Assembly: GCF_023715785.1 (NCBI RefSeq)
Contig: NZ_JAMBOX010000013.1
Coordinates: forward strand, 100,395-164,394
Reading direction: 5' to 3'
Source: Neobacillus niacini
GTDB taxonomy: Bacteria; Bacillota; Bacilli; Bacillales; Cytobacillaceae
DNA length: 64,000 bases
The notes beneath the pieces are model-generated. The model saw only the letters and a list, made by a program, of their open reading frames with translations. It was not told the DNA's origin and ran no database searches. Position numbers and translations under genes: made by a program. Within the stretch, counting starts at the first letter, position 1; every line of letters begins with the position of its first letter. Shown here piece after piece: positions 23,262-32,423 of the stretch.

Positions 23262-23600
23262 TTCTTTGATAAACACCTCATTTGGCATTAGAGTGTTGTT
23301 ATAAAGAATCATCTTTGTTCAAGCTGACCATCCCCTAAGTGTTTTTATTGGTTATCCTCACCTTTAAAAACGGACATAGTCTGCGATAAACACCTCATTT
23401 ACAGTTTATTGTCCATAAACTATGGTGTTATTTGAACTCCAAATGGTTACTCTGCACATTGTACATTACAACCATCCCCTTATCTGAAACGTTTTTTAGA
23501 AGCTCTCTGGGTTGAAACGGACATTGTCTTTTGTAGACACCTCATTTCAATTTATGATGAATCTCTTCATCAAGTGAACTCCCCTTCGAAAATTATGATG
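23262..23600. repeat. Three decayed copies of a 120-150 bp repeat between hit and ecsA
   Basis: The core GATAAACACCTCATTT occurs at 23268-23283 and 23385-23400 and as TAGACACCTCATTT at 23534-23547. Copies 2 and 3 are preceded by AAACGGACAT-GTCT, and copies 1 and 2 contain ACCATCCCCTWA further on. In copy 2 ATAAACACC pairs with GGTGTTAT and AGTTTAT with ATAAACT, forming a nested hairpin. The whole 590 bp gap between hit and ecsA carries no credible gene; this repeat and the two promoters are all I see. Confidence 0.75.
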
Positions 23601-23717
23601 CCCACCCGCATAGGTTATATACAAAAATAAACTCAAAAAATTGCTGTTAAAGTTTTTAGTAGCTCAGCCTATTTGATAAAATAGAGAAAAATACCATGCT
23701 ACGGAAGGGCGTTGTCA

Positions 23718-24458
23718 ATGGCTTTATTAACAATCGATAACCTTGTCGGAGGTTATACGAGGAATCCTGTGTTAAAAGATATTTCCTTTGAGGTTAAGGA
23801 AAAAGAATTAGTTGGTTTAATCGGTTTGAATGGGGCGGGAAAAAGTACGTCCATTAAGCACATTATTGGATTGATGGAACCGCACCATGGTGTGATAAAA
23901 ATAAATGGAAAAACATTCACTGAAAATAAAGAGACCTATCGCCGCATGTTTAGCTTTGTTCCGGAAACGCCAATTTTATATGAAGAATTGACGCTTGAGG
24001 AGCATTTGCGTTTGGCCGCGATGGCCTATGGGTTAACCGAGACGGAGTATAACCAGCGAGTGACTCCGCTGCTGTCAGAATTCAGAATGGAAAAACGCTT
24101 AAACTGGTTCCCGGCCCATTTTTCCAAAGGGATGAAACAAAAGGTGATGATTATGTGTGCGTTTTTGGTGCAGCCGTCGCTTTATATTGTTGATGAGCCG
24201 TTTGTCGGCCTCGATCCGTTGGGGATTCAGTCGTTGCTTGATTTGATGAAAAAAATGAAGGATGCGGGAGCGGGGATCTTAATGTCGACCCATATTCTTG
24301 CCACCGCTGAAAAATATTGCGACCGGTTCGTGATTTTACATGAAGGCAAAATTCGGGCTCAGGGGACCTTGGAACAATTAAGGGAGCAATTTTCGATGCC
24401 GTCTGCATCCCTTGACGACATCTATATTCAATTAACAAAGGAAGAAAATTATGTTTGA
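23718..24458 (+). CDS. ecsA: ABC transporter ATP-binding protein EcsA
   Basis: A 246-residue ABC ATPase with Walker A GLNGAGKST, signature FSKGMKQKVMIM, Walker B LYIVDEPFVGLDP and H-loop MSTHILATAE. The ATG at 23718 follows GGAAGGGC; a TTG six bases upstream is too close. EcsAB affects protein secretion, competence and sporulation in B. subtilis and supports intramembrane protease RasP. It overlaps ecsB by 8 bp. Confidence 0.94.
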   Translation: MALLTIDNLVGGYTRNPVLKDISFEVKEKELVGLIGLNGAGKSTSIKHIIGLMEPHHGVIKINGKTFTENKETYRRMFSFVPETPILYEELTLEEHLRLAAMAYGLTETEYNQRVTPLLSEFRMEKRLNWFPAHFSKGMKQKVMIMCAFLVQPSLYIVDEPFVGLDPLGIQSLLDLMKKMKDAGAGILMSTHILATAEKYCDRFVILHEGKIRAQGTLEQLREQFSMPSASLDDIYIQLTKEENYV

Positions 24459-25662
24459 TGATAAGAAGTTATGGAGGGACCGTGCGAGCGCCCGGATGAA
24501 GGATTTGGGGCGATACCTCCGCTATATATTCAACGGTCACCTTGTCATTGTGTTGTTATTTCTAATAGGTACTGGAGCTTTTTATTATCAACAATGGGTC
24601 CAAACTCTTCCTGCTGATTTCCCTGCGGAGCTAATTATTGCCGTTTTTGTTGGTTTATTCCTGACTTATAGTCCTGTATACAACTTTTTGTTTGAAGCGG
24701 ACAAAGTGTTTATCATTCCGCTGGAGGAAAGACTAAAAGGGTATTTTTGGCGGTCAGGAGTCGTAAGTTTTGTATTTCAAGGTTACATACTTTTAATGGT
24801 TTTGGCAGTCTTTATGCCAATGTATGCAAAAGTGAACAATACAGGATTCAGCTTGTTTTTTCCGTTCCTATTAGTCCTGTTGGCAGTCAAAGCCTGGAAT
24901 TTGGCGGCAAGCTGGCAGATGGACTATTATGTTCAGCCATCTGTTAGAAGATCGGACATGGCTGTCCGTTATTTTATGAATGTAACATTTGCCTATTTAT
25001 TATTAGAACAAGCGAACTGGCCAATTCTATTGGTAATTGGTTTCCTGATGGCCTTTTATTTTTGGTACTTTTACAGCCGGACTAGGAAAATGGGATTAAA
25101 ATGGGACTTGTTAATTGACCAGGAAGAAAAACGGATGGCATCGTTTTATCGGCTTGCGAACTTGTTTACCGATGTGCCAAAACTAAAGGATTCTGTTAAC
25201 CGAAGAAAATGGCTGGATGTCTTTGTCAGAAGTATTCCATTCGCGCAGGAAAAAACTTATTTGTATTTGTTTACTCGTACTTTTTTAAGGGCGTCCGACT
25301 ATCTCGGTTTGTTTATTCGATTGGCCGTGATTGGCGTATTGGGGATCTATTTTATTTCATTTGGATTGGGTCAAATTTTGCTAGGCGTTTTATTTCTATA
25401 TTTAACAGGCTTTCAATTACTGCCGTTGTGGAAGCATCATCAAAACAAACTCTGGGTTGACCTGTATCCAGTTGCTGAAGCATCAAAACAAAAGGACTTT
25501 CAGTTTTTGTTAATGGTGATTATGTCAATTGAAACGATAATTTTTGCAACAGTTATTGGCATCAAAGGTGAAGTTGTCCTAGCGTTGTTTGAGCTGCTAG
25601 CTGGTCTATTGTTTAGCTATGTTTTCGTTTATTTTTACAGCAAGAAGCGTATACAAGCTTAA
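24451..25662 (+). CDS. ecsB: ABC transporter membrane subunit EcsB
   Basis: A 403-residue membrane protein (B. subtilis 408 aa) with around eight hydrophobic segments, for example LVIVLLFLIGTGAFYY, LIIAVFVGLFLTYS and LAVIGVLGIYFISFGL. It begins with a charged cytoplasmic stretch KLWRDRASARMKDLGRYL. It is the permease partner of EcsA (8-bp overlap). A terminator separates it from ecsC. Confidence 0.93.
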   Translation: MFDDKKLWRDRASARMKDLGRYLRYIFNGHLVIVLLFLIGTGAFYYQQWVQTLPADFPAELIIAVFVGLFLTYSPVYNFLFEADKVFIIPLEERLKGYFWRSGVVSFVFQGYILLMVLAVFMPMYAKVNNTGFSLFFPFLLVLLAVKAWNLAASWQMDYYVQPSVRRSDMAVRYFMNVTFAYLLLEQANWPILLVIGFLMAFYFWYFYSRTRKMGLKWDLLIDQEEKRMASFYRLANLFTDVPKLKDSVNRRKWLDVFVRSIPFAQEKTYLYLFTRTFLRASDYLGLFIRLAVIGVLGIYFISFGLGQILLGVLFLYLTGFQLLPLWKHHQNKLWVDLYPVAEASKQKDFQFLLMVIMSIETIIFATVIGIKGEVVLALFELLAGLLFSYVFVYFYSKKRIQA

Positions 25663-25665
25663 ACG

Positions 25666-25698
25666 AAGTGGAAGGGCGAGATGTCCCTTCCGCTTTTT
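25666..25698 (+). terminator. Terminator between ecsB and ecsC
   Basis: AGTGGAAGGG and CCCTTCCGCT form the stem, followed by TTTTT. Confidence 0.85.
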
Positions 25699-25758
25699 GA
25701 AACTTTGTGAGCAATCCCTTCGTAAGAAAGAATACAATTGTTGTAAGGGGTGGGCAGT

Positions 25759-26481
25759 GTGAACGAATATGAGTTAAAGGTATACGATGAGGTTCAGGAA
25801 TGGAAACGGCGTATCACAAAAAGGTCCGGAATGATGAATAGGCTATCTAAAAAGGCGCAGGCAAAGGTCAATGAAGTGATACCGGAAAAAGTCCACGAGA
25901 TTATGACCGAAAGTATTAAATCTATGGTAAAAGCTACGTTATTTGGCTCGCAAATGACGACGAATAGAAATCAAGCAGAGGGTTTGACACTTGAGGGAAA
26001 AGACGAGTTAGTGCGAAAGAAAATCTCCACTTATCAGAAAACTGCGATGGTGGAAGGGGCAGGGACGGGGGCCGGTGGAATTTTGCTTGGACTTGCTGAC
26101 TTTCCATTGCTTTTGACGATAAAAATGAAGTTTTTGTTTGATGCCGCGGCTATCTATGGCTTTGATACGAAACAATACGAAGAGCGTCTGTTTATGCTGC
26201 ATGTTTTTCAGCTTGCTTTTTCCAGTGATGAGATCCGCCGGAACACATTGTTCGAAATTGAAAATTGGGAGAGCCGAAAGCAGGTTTTAGCGGAAATGGA
26301 CTGGCGCAAATTTCAGCAGGAGTACCGAGATTATATTGATTTTGTTAAAATGCTGCAACTGGTGCCGGGTATTGGGGCATTTGTGGGTGCCTATGCCAAT
26401 AACAATCTCCTGAAAAATTTGGGTGAGACGGCAATGAATGCTTACCGGTTGCGGTTGCTGCAAAAAGCCCCTGAACTTTAA
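25759..26481 (+). CDS. ecsC: EcsC-family protein
   Basis: About 240 residues (B. subtilis EcsC 236). The GTG at 25759 follows AAGGGGTGGG by about 6 nt; the GTG at 25750 lies in that ribosome site. A glycine-rich stretch (MVEGAGTGAGGILLGLADFP) in the middle and the C-terminal LVPGIGAFVGAYANNNLLKN are hallmarks of the EcsC family, whose function is not known. It has its own terminator-bounded unit 97 bp downstream of ecsB. Confidence 0.9.
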   Translation: MNEYELKVYDEVQEWKRRITKRSGMMNRLSKKAQAKVNEVIPEKVHEIMTESIKSMVKATLFGSQMTTNRNQAEGLTLEGKDELVRKKISTYQKTAMVEGAGTGAGGILLGLADFPLLLTIKMKFLFDAAAIYGFDTKQYEERLFMLHVFQLAFSSDEIRRNTLFEIENWESRKQVLAEMDWRKFQQEYRDYIDFVKMLQLVPGIGAFVGAYANNNLLKNLGETAMNAYRLRLLQKAPEL

Positions 26482-26498
26482 GTCAGGGGCTTTTTGCA
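26459..26498. terminator. Bidirectional terminator between ecsC and yhaA
   Basis: GCAAAAAGCCCCTGA and TCAGGGGCTTTTTGC form a long stem serving both convergent genes. Confidence 0.92.
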
Positions 26499-26499
26499 T

Positions 26500-27672
26500 T
26501 TATTGCTGATGGACCTTGATTGCAGCTGTTCCGAGTGTTTTGGCCGCGATCAACATACCTCGTTCATCAATATCAAATTTTGGATGGTGATGCGGGTAGC
26601 CTTCACTGTTTAGTGGTTTGGCGCCTGTGAAAAAGAAGGTTCCCGGTACCTTTTCCAAATAATAAGCGAAATCTTCCCCGCCCATTTGCGGTTCTGATTC
26701 TTCTATAATATTGACCTCCGGCACATCCTTCGCGCAGTAAATTAGGAACTCTGTTTCATTTGCATGGTTCACCACCGCCGGGTAGCCACGGTAATAGTTG
26801 TATTGGTATGTGCTGTCCGATAGATAGCAAGTTCCATGTGTGATCCGTTCCATTTCGGCCTCAATAAACGTCCTGATTTCTTCATTAAAAGTCCGAACAG
26901 TGCCAACAAGCTTTGCTTTGTCAGCAATGACATTGAAGGCATTTTCCGCGGTGAAGGAAGCAACGGTTACGACTGCTGATTCTACCGGGTTAACCTTGCG
27001 GCTGACGATTTGCTGAAGGTTTAGGACAAGCTGTGAAGCCGTGACAATCGCATCCTTGGTTTTATGAGGCTGAGCGCCATGTCCGCCCTTCCCCTGGATT
27101 TCGATTTCAAAGCGGTCGGCTGCAGCCATGATCGGGCCACTGCGATACTGGATTTTCCCTGTTGGTTCCCCGGCCCATAAATGTGTACCAAAAATGACGT
27201 CTACACCGTCCAAACAGCCGGCTTCAATCATTGATTTGGCTCCACCTGGCGCATATTCCTCCGCGTGCTGGTGGATAAACACATAGGTTCCCTCGAGTTC
27301 ATCCCTTAATTCGTTTATAGCTTTGGCGAGCATCAAAAGGGTAGCCGTATGCCCGTCATGTCCGCAGGCGTGCATGACGCCAGGAACAGTGGATTTATAG
27401 GGGACGTCTTTTTCGTCCTGAATTGGGAGGGCATCGAAGTCCGCCCTTAGCGCAACTGTTTTTCCGGGCTTTTTCCCATGCACCCGGGCAACAACACCAT
27501 TCCCGCCGACATTGCCTTTTACTTCAATATCAAGTTTTTCATAGAATGATTGAATGAATTTTGCCGTTTCTTTTTCCTGAAAAGAAAGCTCAGGATGCTG
27601 ATGCAGGTAGCGGCGGATGGCGACCATTTCCTCATAATAGCCTTCCAATTTGGCAAACAGACTGTTTAGCAT
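26500..27672 (-). CDS. yhaA: M20-family N-acyl-amino acid amidohydrolase YhaA
   Basis: A 390-residue M20D peptidase/amidohydrolase. Metal ligands are visible in HACGHDGHTA (about residue 105), HQHAEEYAPGGA (about 140) and the C-terminal HHPKFDIDE; the middle dimerisation domain has GKGGHGAQPH. These enzymes hydrolyse N-acyl or peptide-like amino-acid conjugates in the cytoplasm. The order ecsC-yhaA-yhfA equals that of B. subtilis. GGGGG precedes the ATG. Confidence 0.9.
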   Translation of the reverse strand: MLNSLFAKLEGYYEEMVAIRRYLHQHPELSFQEKETAKFIQSFYEKLDIEVKGNVGGNGVVARVHGKKPGKTVALRADFDALPIQDEKDVPYKSTVPGVMHACGHDGHTATLLMLAKAINELRDELEGTYVFIHQHAEEYAPGGAKSMIEAGCLDGVDVIFGTHLWAGEPTGKIQYRSGPIMAAADRFEIEIQGKGGHGAQPHKTKDAIVTASQLVLNLQQIVSRKVNPVESAVVTVASFTAENAFNVIADKAKLVGTVRTFNEEIRTFIEAEMERITHGTCYLSDSTYQYNYYRGYPAVVNHANETEFLIYCAKDVPEVNIIEESEPQMGGEDFAYYLEKVPGTFFFTGAKPLNSEGYPHHHPKFDIDERGMLIAAKTLGTAAIKVHQQ

Positions 27673-27751
27673 ATGTAAAATCCCCCTTTTAAATTTTGGT
27701 TATTTTCAAACTATTTTAACATTTTTATAGTGGGATGGGGAATAAAACAAT

Positions 27752-27776
27752 ACGAGGCTGAAAATTAGTTCAGCCC
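27752..27776 (-). terminator. Hairpin after yhfA
   Basis: GGCTGAA and TTCAGCC flank a 6-nt AT-rich loop, downstream of yhfA on the minus strand. The T tract is interrupted. Confidence 0.5.
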
Positions 27777-27788
27777 CGGTTCACATAT

Positions 27789-29189
27789 TTATATTAAAAA
27801 CATCGCTACAATCGTCGTGACAACCAACCCGATGACAACCGGAACGAGATTTCTCCGTGCCAGCTCGAATGGGTCGACATTACAAATGGCGGCAGCCGGG
27901 ATTAATGCCCAGGGAATAAGGGTACCACCGCCAACCCAGATTGCCGCGATTTGTCCGAGCGCTGTAAGAGTTGCTGCACCCTTCCCAATCGCGACTGCGA
28001 ATAAAGCGGCTACCGACCCGGCAAGAGAAATCCCGGAAAAACCTGAACCGTCAAGTCCAGTAATGGCACCCACAACGGTCAAAGTAACCGCTCCAACTTC
28101 CTTACTAAGTGGAACAAGACTCGCAAGTCCCAGGCCTAAATCGTTGACGATTCCGTGCGATGCTTTGGGTAAGAATTCCCCGATTATTTTCATGAACCCG
28201 GCATCGCCTAGATAGAAGAATGCGGCAATCGGAATGACCGGCCCAAACACTTTAAACCCGAATTGAAAACCTTCTATTAAAAAACTTGTTGTTTTTTCAA
28301 GTCCTTTGTTTTTGAAACTTGTTAACGAAATGAGGACCAAGATTAAAATCGAGGTACCGCCAATAAGGGCGGTGGCGTCTCCACCAGTTAGATTAAGGAT
28401 TGACATGGCGGCAACATCAGCGATAAATAAAACAGGAACCAGTAAAGCAAAGAAACGTTTTTGCGCCAGGCTTAACAGGTTAGGTTGCCCGGATTCCTCC
28501 GCGGCAGTACCCGGAACGATTTCTGAAGCCTCTATTTGCAAAACCCCGCGCTTCATGTCACGTCTTAAAAAGAAGTAAGCCGCTACAGTCGTGACTACAC
28601 CCATAACAATGACCAATGGGATACTGGCGTTAATGACATCTTGGATTGGTATCCCGGCGGCATCAGATGTAAGCTTCGGTGCAGCCTGAATAACGAAGTC
28701 ACCGGAAAGGGCAATACCGTGGCCAAATAGGTTCATCGCCATGGCGACGCCCAGGGCAGGCAAACCGGCTCTTACCGCCACTGGAAGAAGTACGGCACCA
28801 AGCAAGGCGACTGCGGGTGAAGGCCAGAAAAACCACGAGATTACCATCATGAGAATCCCGATTGTCCAGTAGGCCATGGTCGGGTTCCGAATCAACCTGC
28901 GGAACGGTGAAATCATGACATCATTGATTCCCGTCGTTGTTAACGTATGACTCATTGCAACGATAATCGAGATCACAAGAATCGTAGATAACAATTCAGT
29001 TATGGCATAGCCAAAACTGTTAAAAATACTGCTTACGGCATGGCTCAAGCTGCCGGTGGCGGTGATGGCTATTAGGAAGATCCCAACGATACAAACAATC
29101 GTTGTATCTCGTTTCATGACCATAAATCCGATTATAAGAAAAATAAAGACAACATATATCCAATGAAGAGCCGTAAGCTCGACAAGCAT
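27789..29189 (-). CDS. yhfA: YhfA-type membrane transporter
   Basis: A 466-residue polytopic membrane protein with 11-12 segments (YVVFIFLIIGFMVM at the N-terminus; VVIGLVVTTIVAMFL at the C-terminus) and glycine/alanine-rich re-entrant-like stretches. It agrees in length with B. subtilis YhfA (463 aa), a putative transporter of unknown substrate; similarity to GntP/citrate-type carriers is general only. A strong AAGGAGGAGG site precedes the ATG. Following yhaA on the same strand after 116 bp downstream, it may supply the amidohydrolase substrate (inference). Confidence 0.83.
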   Translation of the reverse strand: MLVELTALHWIYVVFIFLIIGFMVMKRDTTIVCIVGIFLIAITATGSLSHAVSSIFNSFGYAITELLSTILVISIIVAMSHTLTTTGINDVMISPFRRLIRNPTMAYWTIGILMMVISWFFWPSPAVALLGAVLLPVAVRAGLPALGVAMAMNLFGHGIALSGDFVIQAAPKLTSDAAGIPIQDVINASIPLVIVMGVVTTVAAYFFLRRDMKRGVLQIEASEIVPGTAAEESGQPNLLSLAQKRFFALLVPVLFIADVAAMSILNLTGGDATALIGGTSILILVLISLTSFKNKGLEKTTSFLIEGFQFGFKVFGPVIPIAAFFYLGDAGFMKIIGEFLPKASHGIVNDLGLGLASLVPLSKEVGAVTLTVVGAITGLDGSGFSGISLAGSVAALFAVAIGKGAATLTALGQIAAIWVGGGTLIPWALIPAAAICNVDPFELARRNLVPVVIGLVVTTIVAMFLI

Positions 29190-29299
29190 AAAAATGACCT
29201 CCTCCTTTCATTTATCCAATGGGATTTATTATGGGTATCAGCCCCAAATGGATGTAATACAGAATATGAAAGCGATTTTATTCTGGTGAAAGGAGGAGA

Positions 29300-29475
29300 A
29301 AGAAAAACTTCTTAAGGTCAAAATGAACCGTTATTTTGCCCTGGAGGTGATGAGGAAGGGGGTCAACGGTAAAAAAGAAGCTGTTATTTTGCCCGGGAGG
29401 TGGGTAGGAAGGGTGCCAACGGTAAAAAAGAATCCATTATTTCCCTATGAGATATCGCCGAGGTCTGCCCCCGTA
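29300..29475. repeat. Three copies of a 53-bp repeat between yhfA and hmoB
   Basis: TTATTT-containing cores start at 29331, 29384 and 29437, exactly 53 bp apart, with CAACGGTAAAAAAGAA before copies 2 and 3 and GGAGGTG-GGAAGGG after copies 1 and 2. The 332 bp between yhfA and hmoB contain no gene; the repeats and the hmoB terminator fill most of it. Confidence 0.75.
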
Positions 29476-29508
29476 AAAAAAGTCCCTGACTGCTAAAGCC
29501 TGGGACCC
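29475..29508 (-). terminator. Terminator after hmoB
   Basis: On the minus strand GTCCC and GGGAC close a 15-nt loop and are followed by TTTTTTT. Confidence 0.65.
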
Positions 29509-29521
29509 CATTTCAAAAGGT

Positions 29522-30016
29522 CTATTCCGTTATCGTGTACCTGCTAATATAAGGCGCACTCTCAAAGATTTTCGGCCCTTTGCCATCAATAACCTTGTTC
29601 AAATGGGCCGTGTCAAACGAATCTGAGCTTTTCCACTTTTGATAAGAAATTTCATTTTTCCAAACCGTCATAATCACATAGGTGTTGGAAGATAAAGGCT
29701 GGAGAATGCGGAGTGCTTTAAATCCAGGGGTATTCTCCACATTGGCCAAGCGATTTTTAATTTGATGCTCGAACAAAGGACGGCCTTCATCCGTGACCGG
29801 GATATTGTTCATCACGACAAAGCCTTCCTTTTGAACATCTCCGACTGCCTCCAATGCCCGATAACGCCTTGGTTCCTTGAAGACGATCGCCCCGGTGCTT
29901 TCATGATACGATAGTGCGCCGTTTTCATTGATCATCGTGATCAATTTTTCCTCTGGATGCTTGTGCTCCAATTTCTTTAAAAACTCAAACGTGCCTGTGG
30001 TTATAAAAATGTTCAT
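29522..30016 (-). CDS. hmoB: Heme-degrading monooxygenase HmoB
   Basis: A 164-residue protein with an N-terminal extension of about 65 residues and a C-terminal ABM (antibiotic biosynthesis monooxygenase-like) ferredoxin fold (VVMNNIPVTDEGRPLFEHQI to WKNEISYQKWKSS). Length and context match B. subtilis HmoB/YhgC (166 aa), which opens the heme ring to release iron and sits beside hemEHY. AGGAGG lies before the ATG. It diverges from hemE across 229 bp. Confidence 0.87.
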   Translation of the reverse strand: MNIFITTGTFEFLKKLEHKHPEEKLITMINENGALSYHESTGAIVFKEPRRYRALEAVGDVQKEGFVVMNNIPVTDEGRPLFEHQIKNRLANVENTPGFKALRILQPLSSNTYVIMTVWKNEISYQKWKSSDSFDTAHLNKVIDGKGPKIFESAPYISRYTITE

Positions 30017-30245
30017 GTTCGGACCTCCTCAATTGTTATTGTTAACGAAATACCCCAGCCTATAAATTTTAAACAAATTATGAAAACTAAAAACGACTTT
30101 TTTTTGACAGTTATCAACGTTAGCTATACAGAAATAGGAATAATCGGTATAGTGAATAGAGCCATGTAACAGGAAAGTTTTTAATTTTATTCTAAATATA
30201 TTAAAATGATAGGCAGACATGTCTTTGAAAGGTGGATCTTATTAA

Positions 30246-31292
30246 ATGACAAGACCAATTAGCGAAACATTTTTAAAAGCAGCCCGTGGTGAGAAAACAG
30301 ACCATGTTCCTGTTTGGTATATGCGGCAGGCCGGGCGTTCTCAGCCGGAATACAGAGAGATTAAAGAAAAGTACTCCTTATTTGAAATTACCCACCAGCC
30401 TGAGCTTTGTGCCTATGTTACGAGACTGCCGGTGGAACAATATAATGTTGACGCCGCCATTTTATATAAGGATATCATGACTCCGCTGCCGGCAATGGGC
30501 ATGAATGTTGAAATTAAGGGCGGTGTCGGACCGGTTATTGATAACCCGATTAAGTCAATGGCTGATGTGGAGCGTCTAAAAGAAATTCATCCGCAAGAGG
30601 ATATTCCATACGTTTTGGATACTATTAAATTGTTAGTACAAGAACAATTGAACGTCCCATTAATCGGTTTTTCCGGTGCGCCATTTACACTGGCCAGTTA
30701 TATGATTGAGGGGGGCCCATCGAAAAACTACAATAAAACAAAGGCGTTCATGTATGCCGAGCCAAAGGCTTGGTTTGCGTTAATGGATAAGCTCGGGGAT
30801 ATGGTGATTACATATGTAAAGGCGCAGATTCAGGCGGGCGCCAGGGCGATCCAGATTTTCGATTCCTGGGTAGGAGCGTTAAATGTCGAGGACTACCGAT
30901 ACTTTATAAAACCGGTCATGAACCGCATCTTCACTTCTTTAAGGGAAGAAAATGTACCACTTATTATGTTTGGTGTCGGTGCCAGTCACCTGGCATTGGA
31001 ATGGAACGACCTACCACTTGATGTGGTTGGCTTGGATTGGCGTCTGCCGATCAGCCAGGCAAGAGCAATGGGCATCCATAAAACCGTACAAGGAAATCTT
31101 GATCCGGCCATCTTGTTAGCTCCATGGGAAGTGATCGAGGAAAAAGCAAAAGCTATTTTAGATCAAGGTATGGACCAGGGCGGCTATATCTTTAATTTGG
31201 GCCACGGGGTATTCCCTTCCGTAAATCCAGAAACCCTGAAACGGTTAACGTCGTTCATTCATGAATATTCGGCGACAAAATTAAGCCGTTAA
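30246..31292 (+). CDS. hemE: Uroporphyrinogen decarboxylase HemE
   Basis: A 348-residue cytosolic enzyme converting uroporphyrinogen III to coproporphyrinogen III. Signatures: [16 protein letters not shown] near residue 22-37, with the substrate-binding arginines, and [17 protein letters not shown] near 140. AAAGGTGG precedes the ATG. It is first of the hemE-hemH-hemY cluster; a 165-bp gap with a long dyad separates it from hemH. A TTGACA at about 30104 may be part of a promoter. Confidence 0.96.
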   Translation: MTRPISETFLKAARGEKTDHVPVWYMRQAGRSQPEYREIKEKYSLFEITHQPELCAYVTRLPVEQYNVDAAILYKDIMTPLPAMGMNVEIKGGVGPVIDNPIKSMADVERLKEIHPQEDIPYVLDTIKLLVQEQLNVPLIGFSGAPFTLASYMIEGGPSKNYNKTKAFMYAEPKAWFALMDKLGDMVITYVKAQIQAGARAIQIFDSWVGALNVEDYRYFIKPVMNRIFTSLREENVPLIMFGVGASHLALEWNDLPLDVVGLDWRLPISQARAMGIHKTVQGNLDPAILLAPWEVIEEKAKAILDQGMDQGGYIFNLGHGVFPSVNPETLKRLTSFIHEYSATKLSR

Positions 31293-31361
31293 TCGCCCAG
31301 ATTCAAGCGTTTTAATTGGTAATAAGTCTAAATTTTTGGCACAATATAATAGGCTGTTTTT

Positions 31362-31409
31362 TAGGGTCATAGGGGAAGCGAAGTTAGTTGCTGACGCCTT
31401 ATGACCCTA
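31362..31409. promoter_or_regulatory. Long dyad between hemE and hemH
   Basis: TAGGGTCATA (31362-31371) pairs with TATGACCCTA (31400-31409); inside, AGC/GCT can extend the stem. No T tract follows, so it is not a standard terminator. It may be an mRNA-stability or processing element. Confidence 0.6.
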
Positions 31410-31457
31410 TCCCACATTAATTGGGGAAACAGGGAAACTTTCAAAGAGGTGCTAGAC

Positions 31458-32390
31458 ATGACAAAAAAGACAATGGGCCTGCTAGTAATGGCTTATGGTA
31501 CCCCATATACACTAGATGATTTAGAAAGATATTATACTCATATTCGGCACGGCAGAAAGCCGACCCCCGAAATGATCGACGAGCTTCGCAGTCGCTATGA
31601 AGCAATAGGCGGTATTTCACCATTGGCCAAAATCACCCTTGAACAAGCGGAAAAGCTGGAAGCCTATTTAAATGACATCCAAGATGAAATACAATTTAAA
31701 ATGTACCTGGGCTTAAAACATATTGAGCCGTTTATTGAAGATGCAGTAAAGAAAATGCATGAGGACGGCATTAAAGAAGCGGTCAGTATCGTCTTGGCGC
31801 CGCATTTCTCAACGTTCAGCGTAAAATCCTATAATGGCCGAGCAATAGAGGAAGCGGAAAAATTGGGGGGACCTCAAATTACTGCAATCGAAAGCTGGTA
31901 CCAAGAGCCAAAGTTTATTACATATTGGGCCGATAAAGTACAACAAATATTCTCAAGACTGCCTGCAAATGAAACAGACAACGCTGTGCTGATTGTCTCT
32001 GCCCACAGCCTGCCTGAGAAGATTTTGCAATTTGGCGACCCGTATCCAAAACAGCTTCAGGAAACGGCCGATTTGATTGCGGAACAAGCTGGGGTGAAAA
32101 ATTATGTCATTGGCTGGCAGAGCGCCGGAAATACACCGGAACCATGGCTCGGGCCGGATGTGCAGGATTTAACCAGAGATTTATACAATAACCATCATTA
32201 TCAGGCATTTGTATATGTGCCAGTCGGCTTTGTTTCGGAACACCTTGAGGTGCTGTACGATAACGATTATGAATGTAAGGCGGTTACAGAAGAACTTGGG
32301 ACCAGTTATTACCGACCGGCAATGCCGAATTCACAGCCTGAATTTATTGATGCCTTATCAACGGTTGTTTTAAAGGCTATACACAAGTAA
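31458..32390 (+). CDS. hemH: Coproporphyrin/protoporphyrin ferrochelatase HemH
   Basis: The ATG at 31458, after AAAGAGGTG, gives 310 aa, the same as B. subtilis HemH. Iron-site histidine lies in [10 protein letters not shown], and the glutamate in [13 protein letters not shown]. In Firmicutes this enzyme inserts Fe(II) into coproporphyrin III (CpfC). The upstream extension to 31401 overlaps the intergenic dyad and is unlikely to be translated. hemY follows after 33 bp. Confidence 0.95.
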   Translation: MTKKTMGLLVMAYGTPYTLDDLERYYTHIRHGRKPTPEMIDELRSRYEAIGGISPLAKITLEQAEKLEAYLNDIQDEIQFKMYLGLKHIEPFIEDAVKKMHEDGIKEAVSIVLAPHFSTFSVKSYNGRAIEEAEKLGGPQITAIESWYQEPKFITYWADKVQQIFSRLPANETDNAVLIVSAHSLPEKILQFGDPYPKQLQETADLIAEQAGVKNYVIGWQSAGNTPEPWLGPDVQDLTRDLYNNHHYQAFVYVPVGFVSEHLEVLYDNDYECKAVTEELGTSYYRPAMPNSQPEFIDALSTVVLKAIHK

Positions 32391-32423
32391 ATTATCGGAT
32401 TTTAAATGGAGCAGGTGACGTCA

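Noticed and set aside
30029..30220. 63-aa minus-strand reading frame between hmoB and hemE
   Set aside because: Composition is that of AT-rich intergenic DNA, no ribosome site is visible, and it would occupy the hemE promoter.
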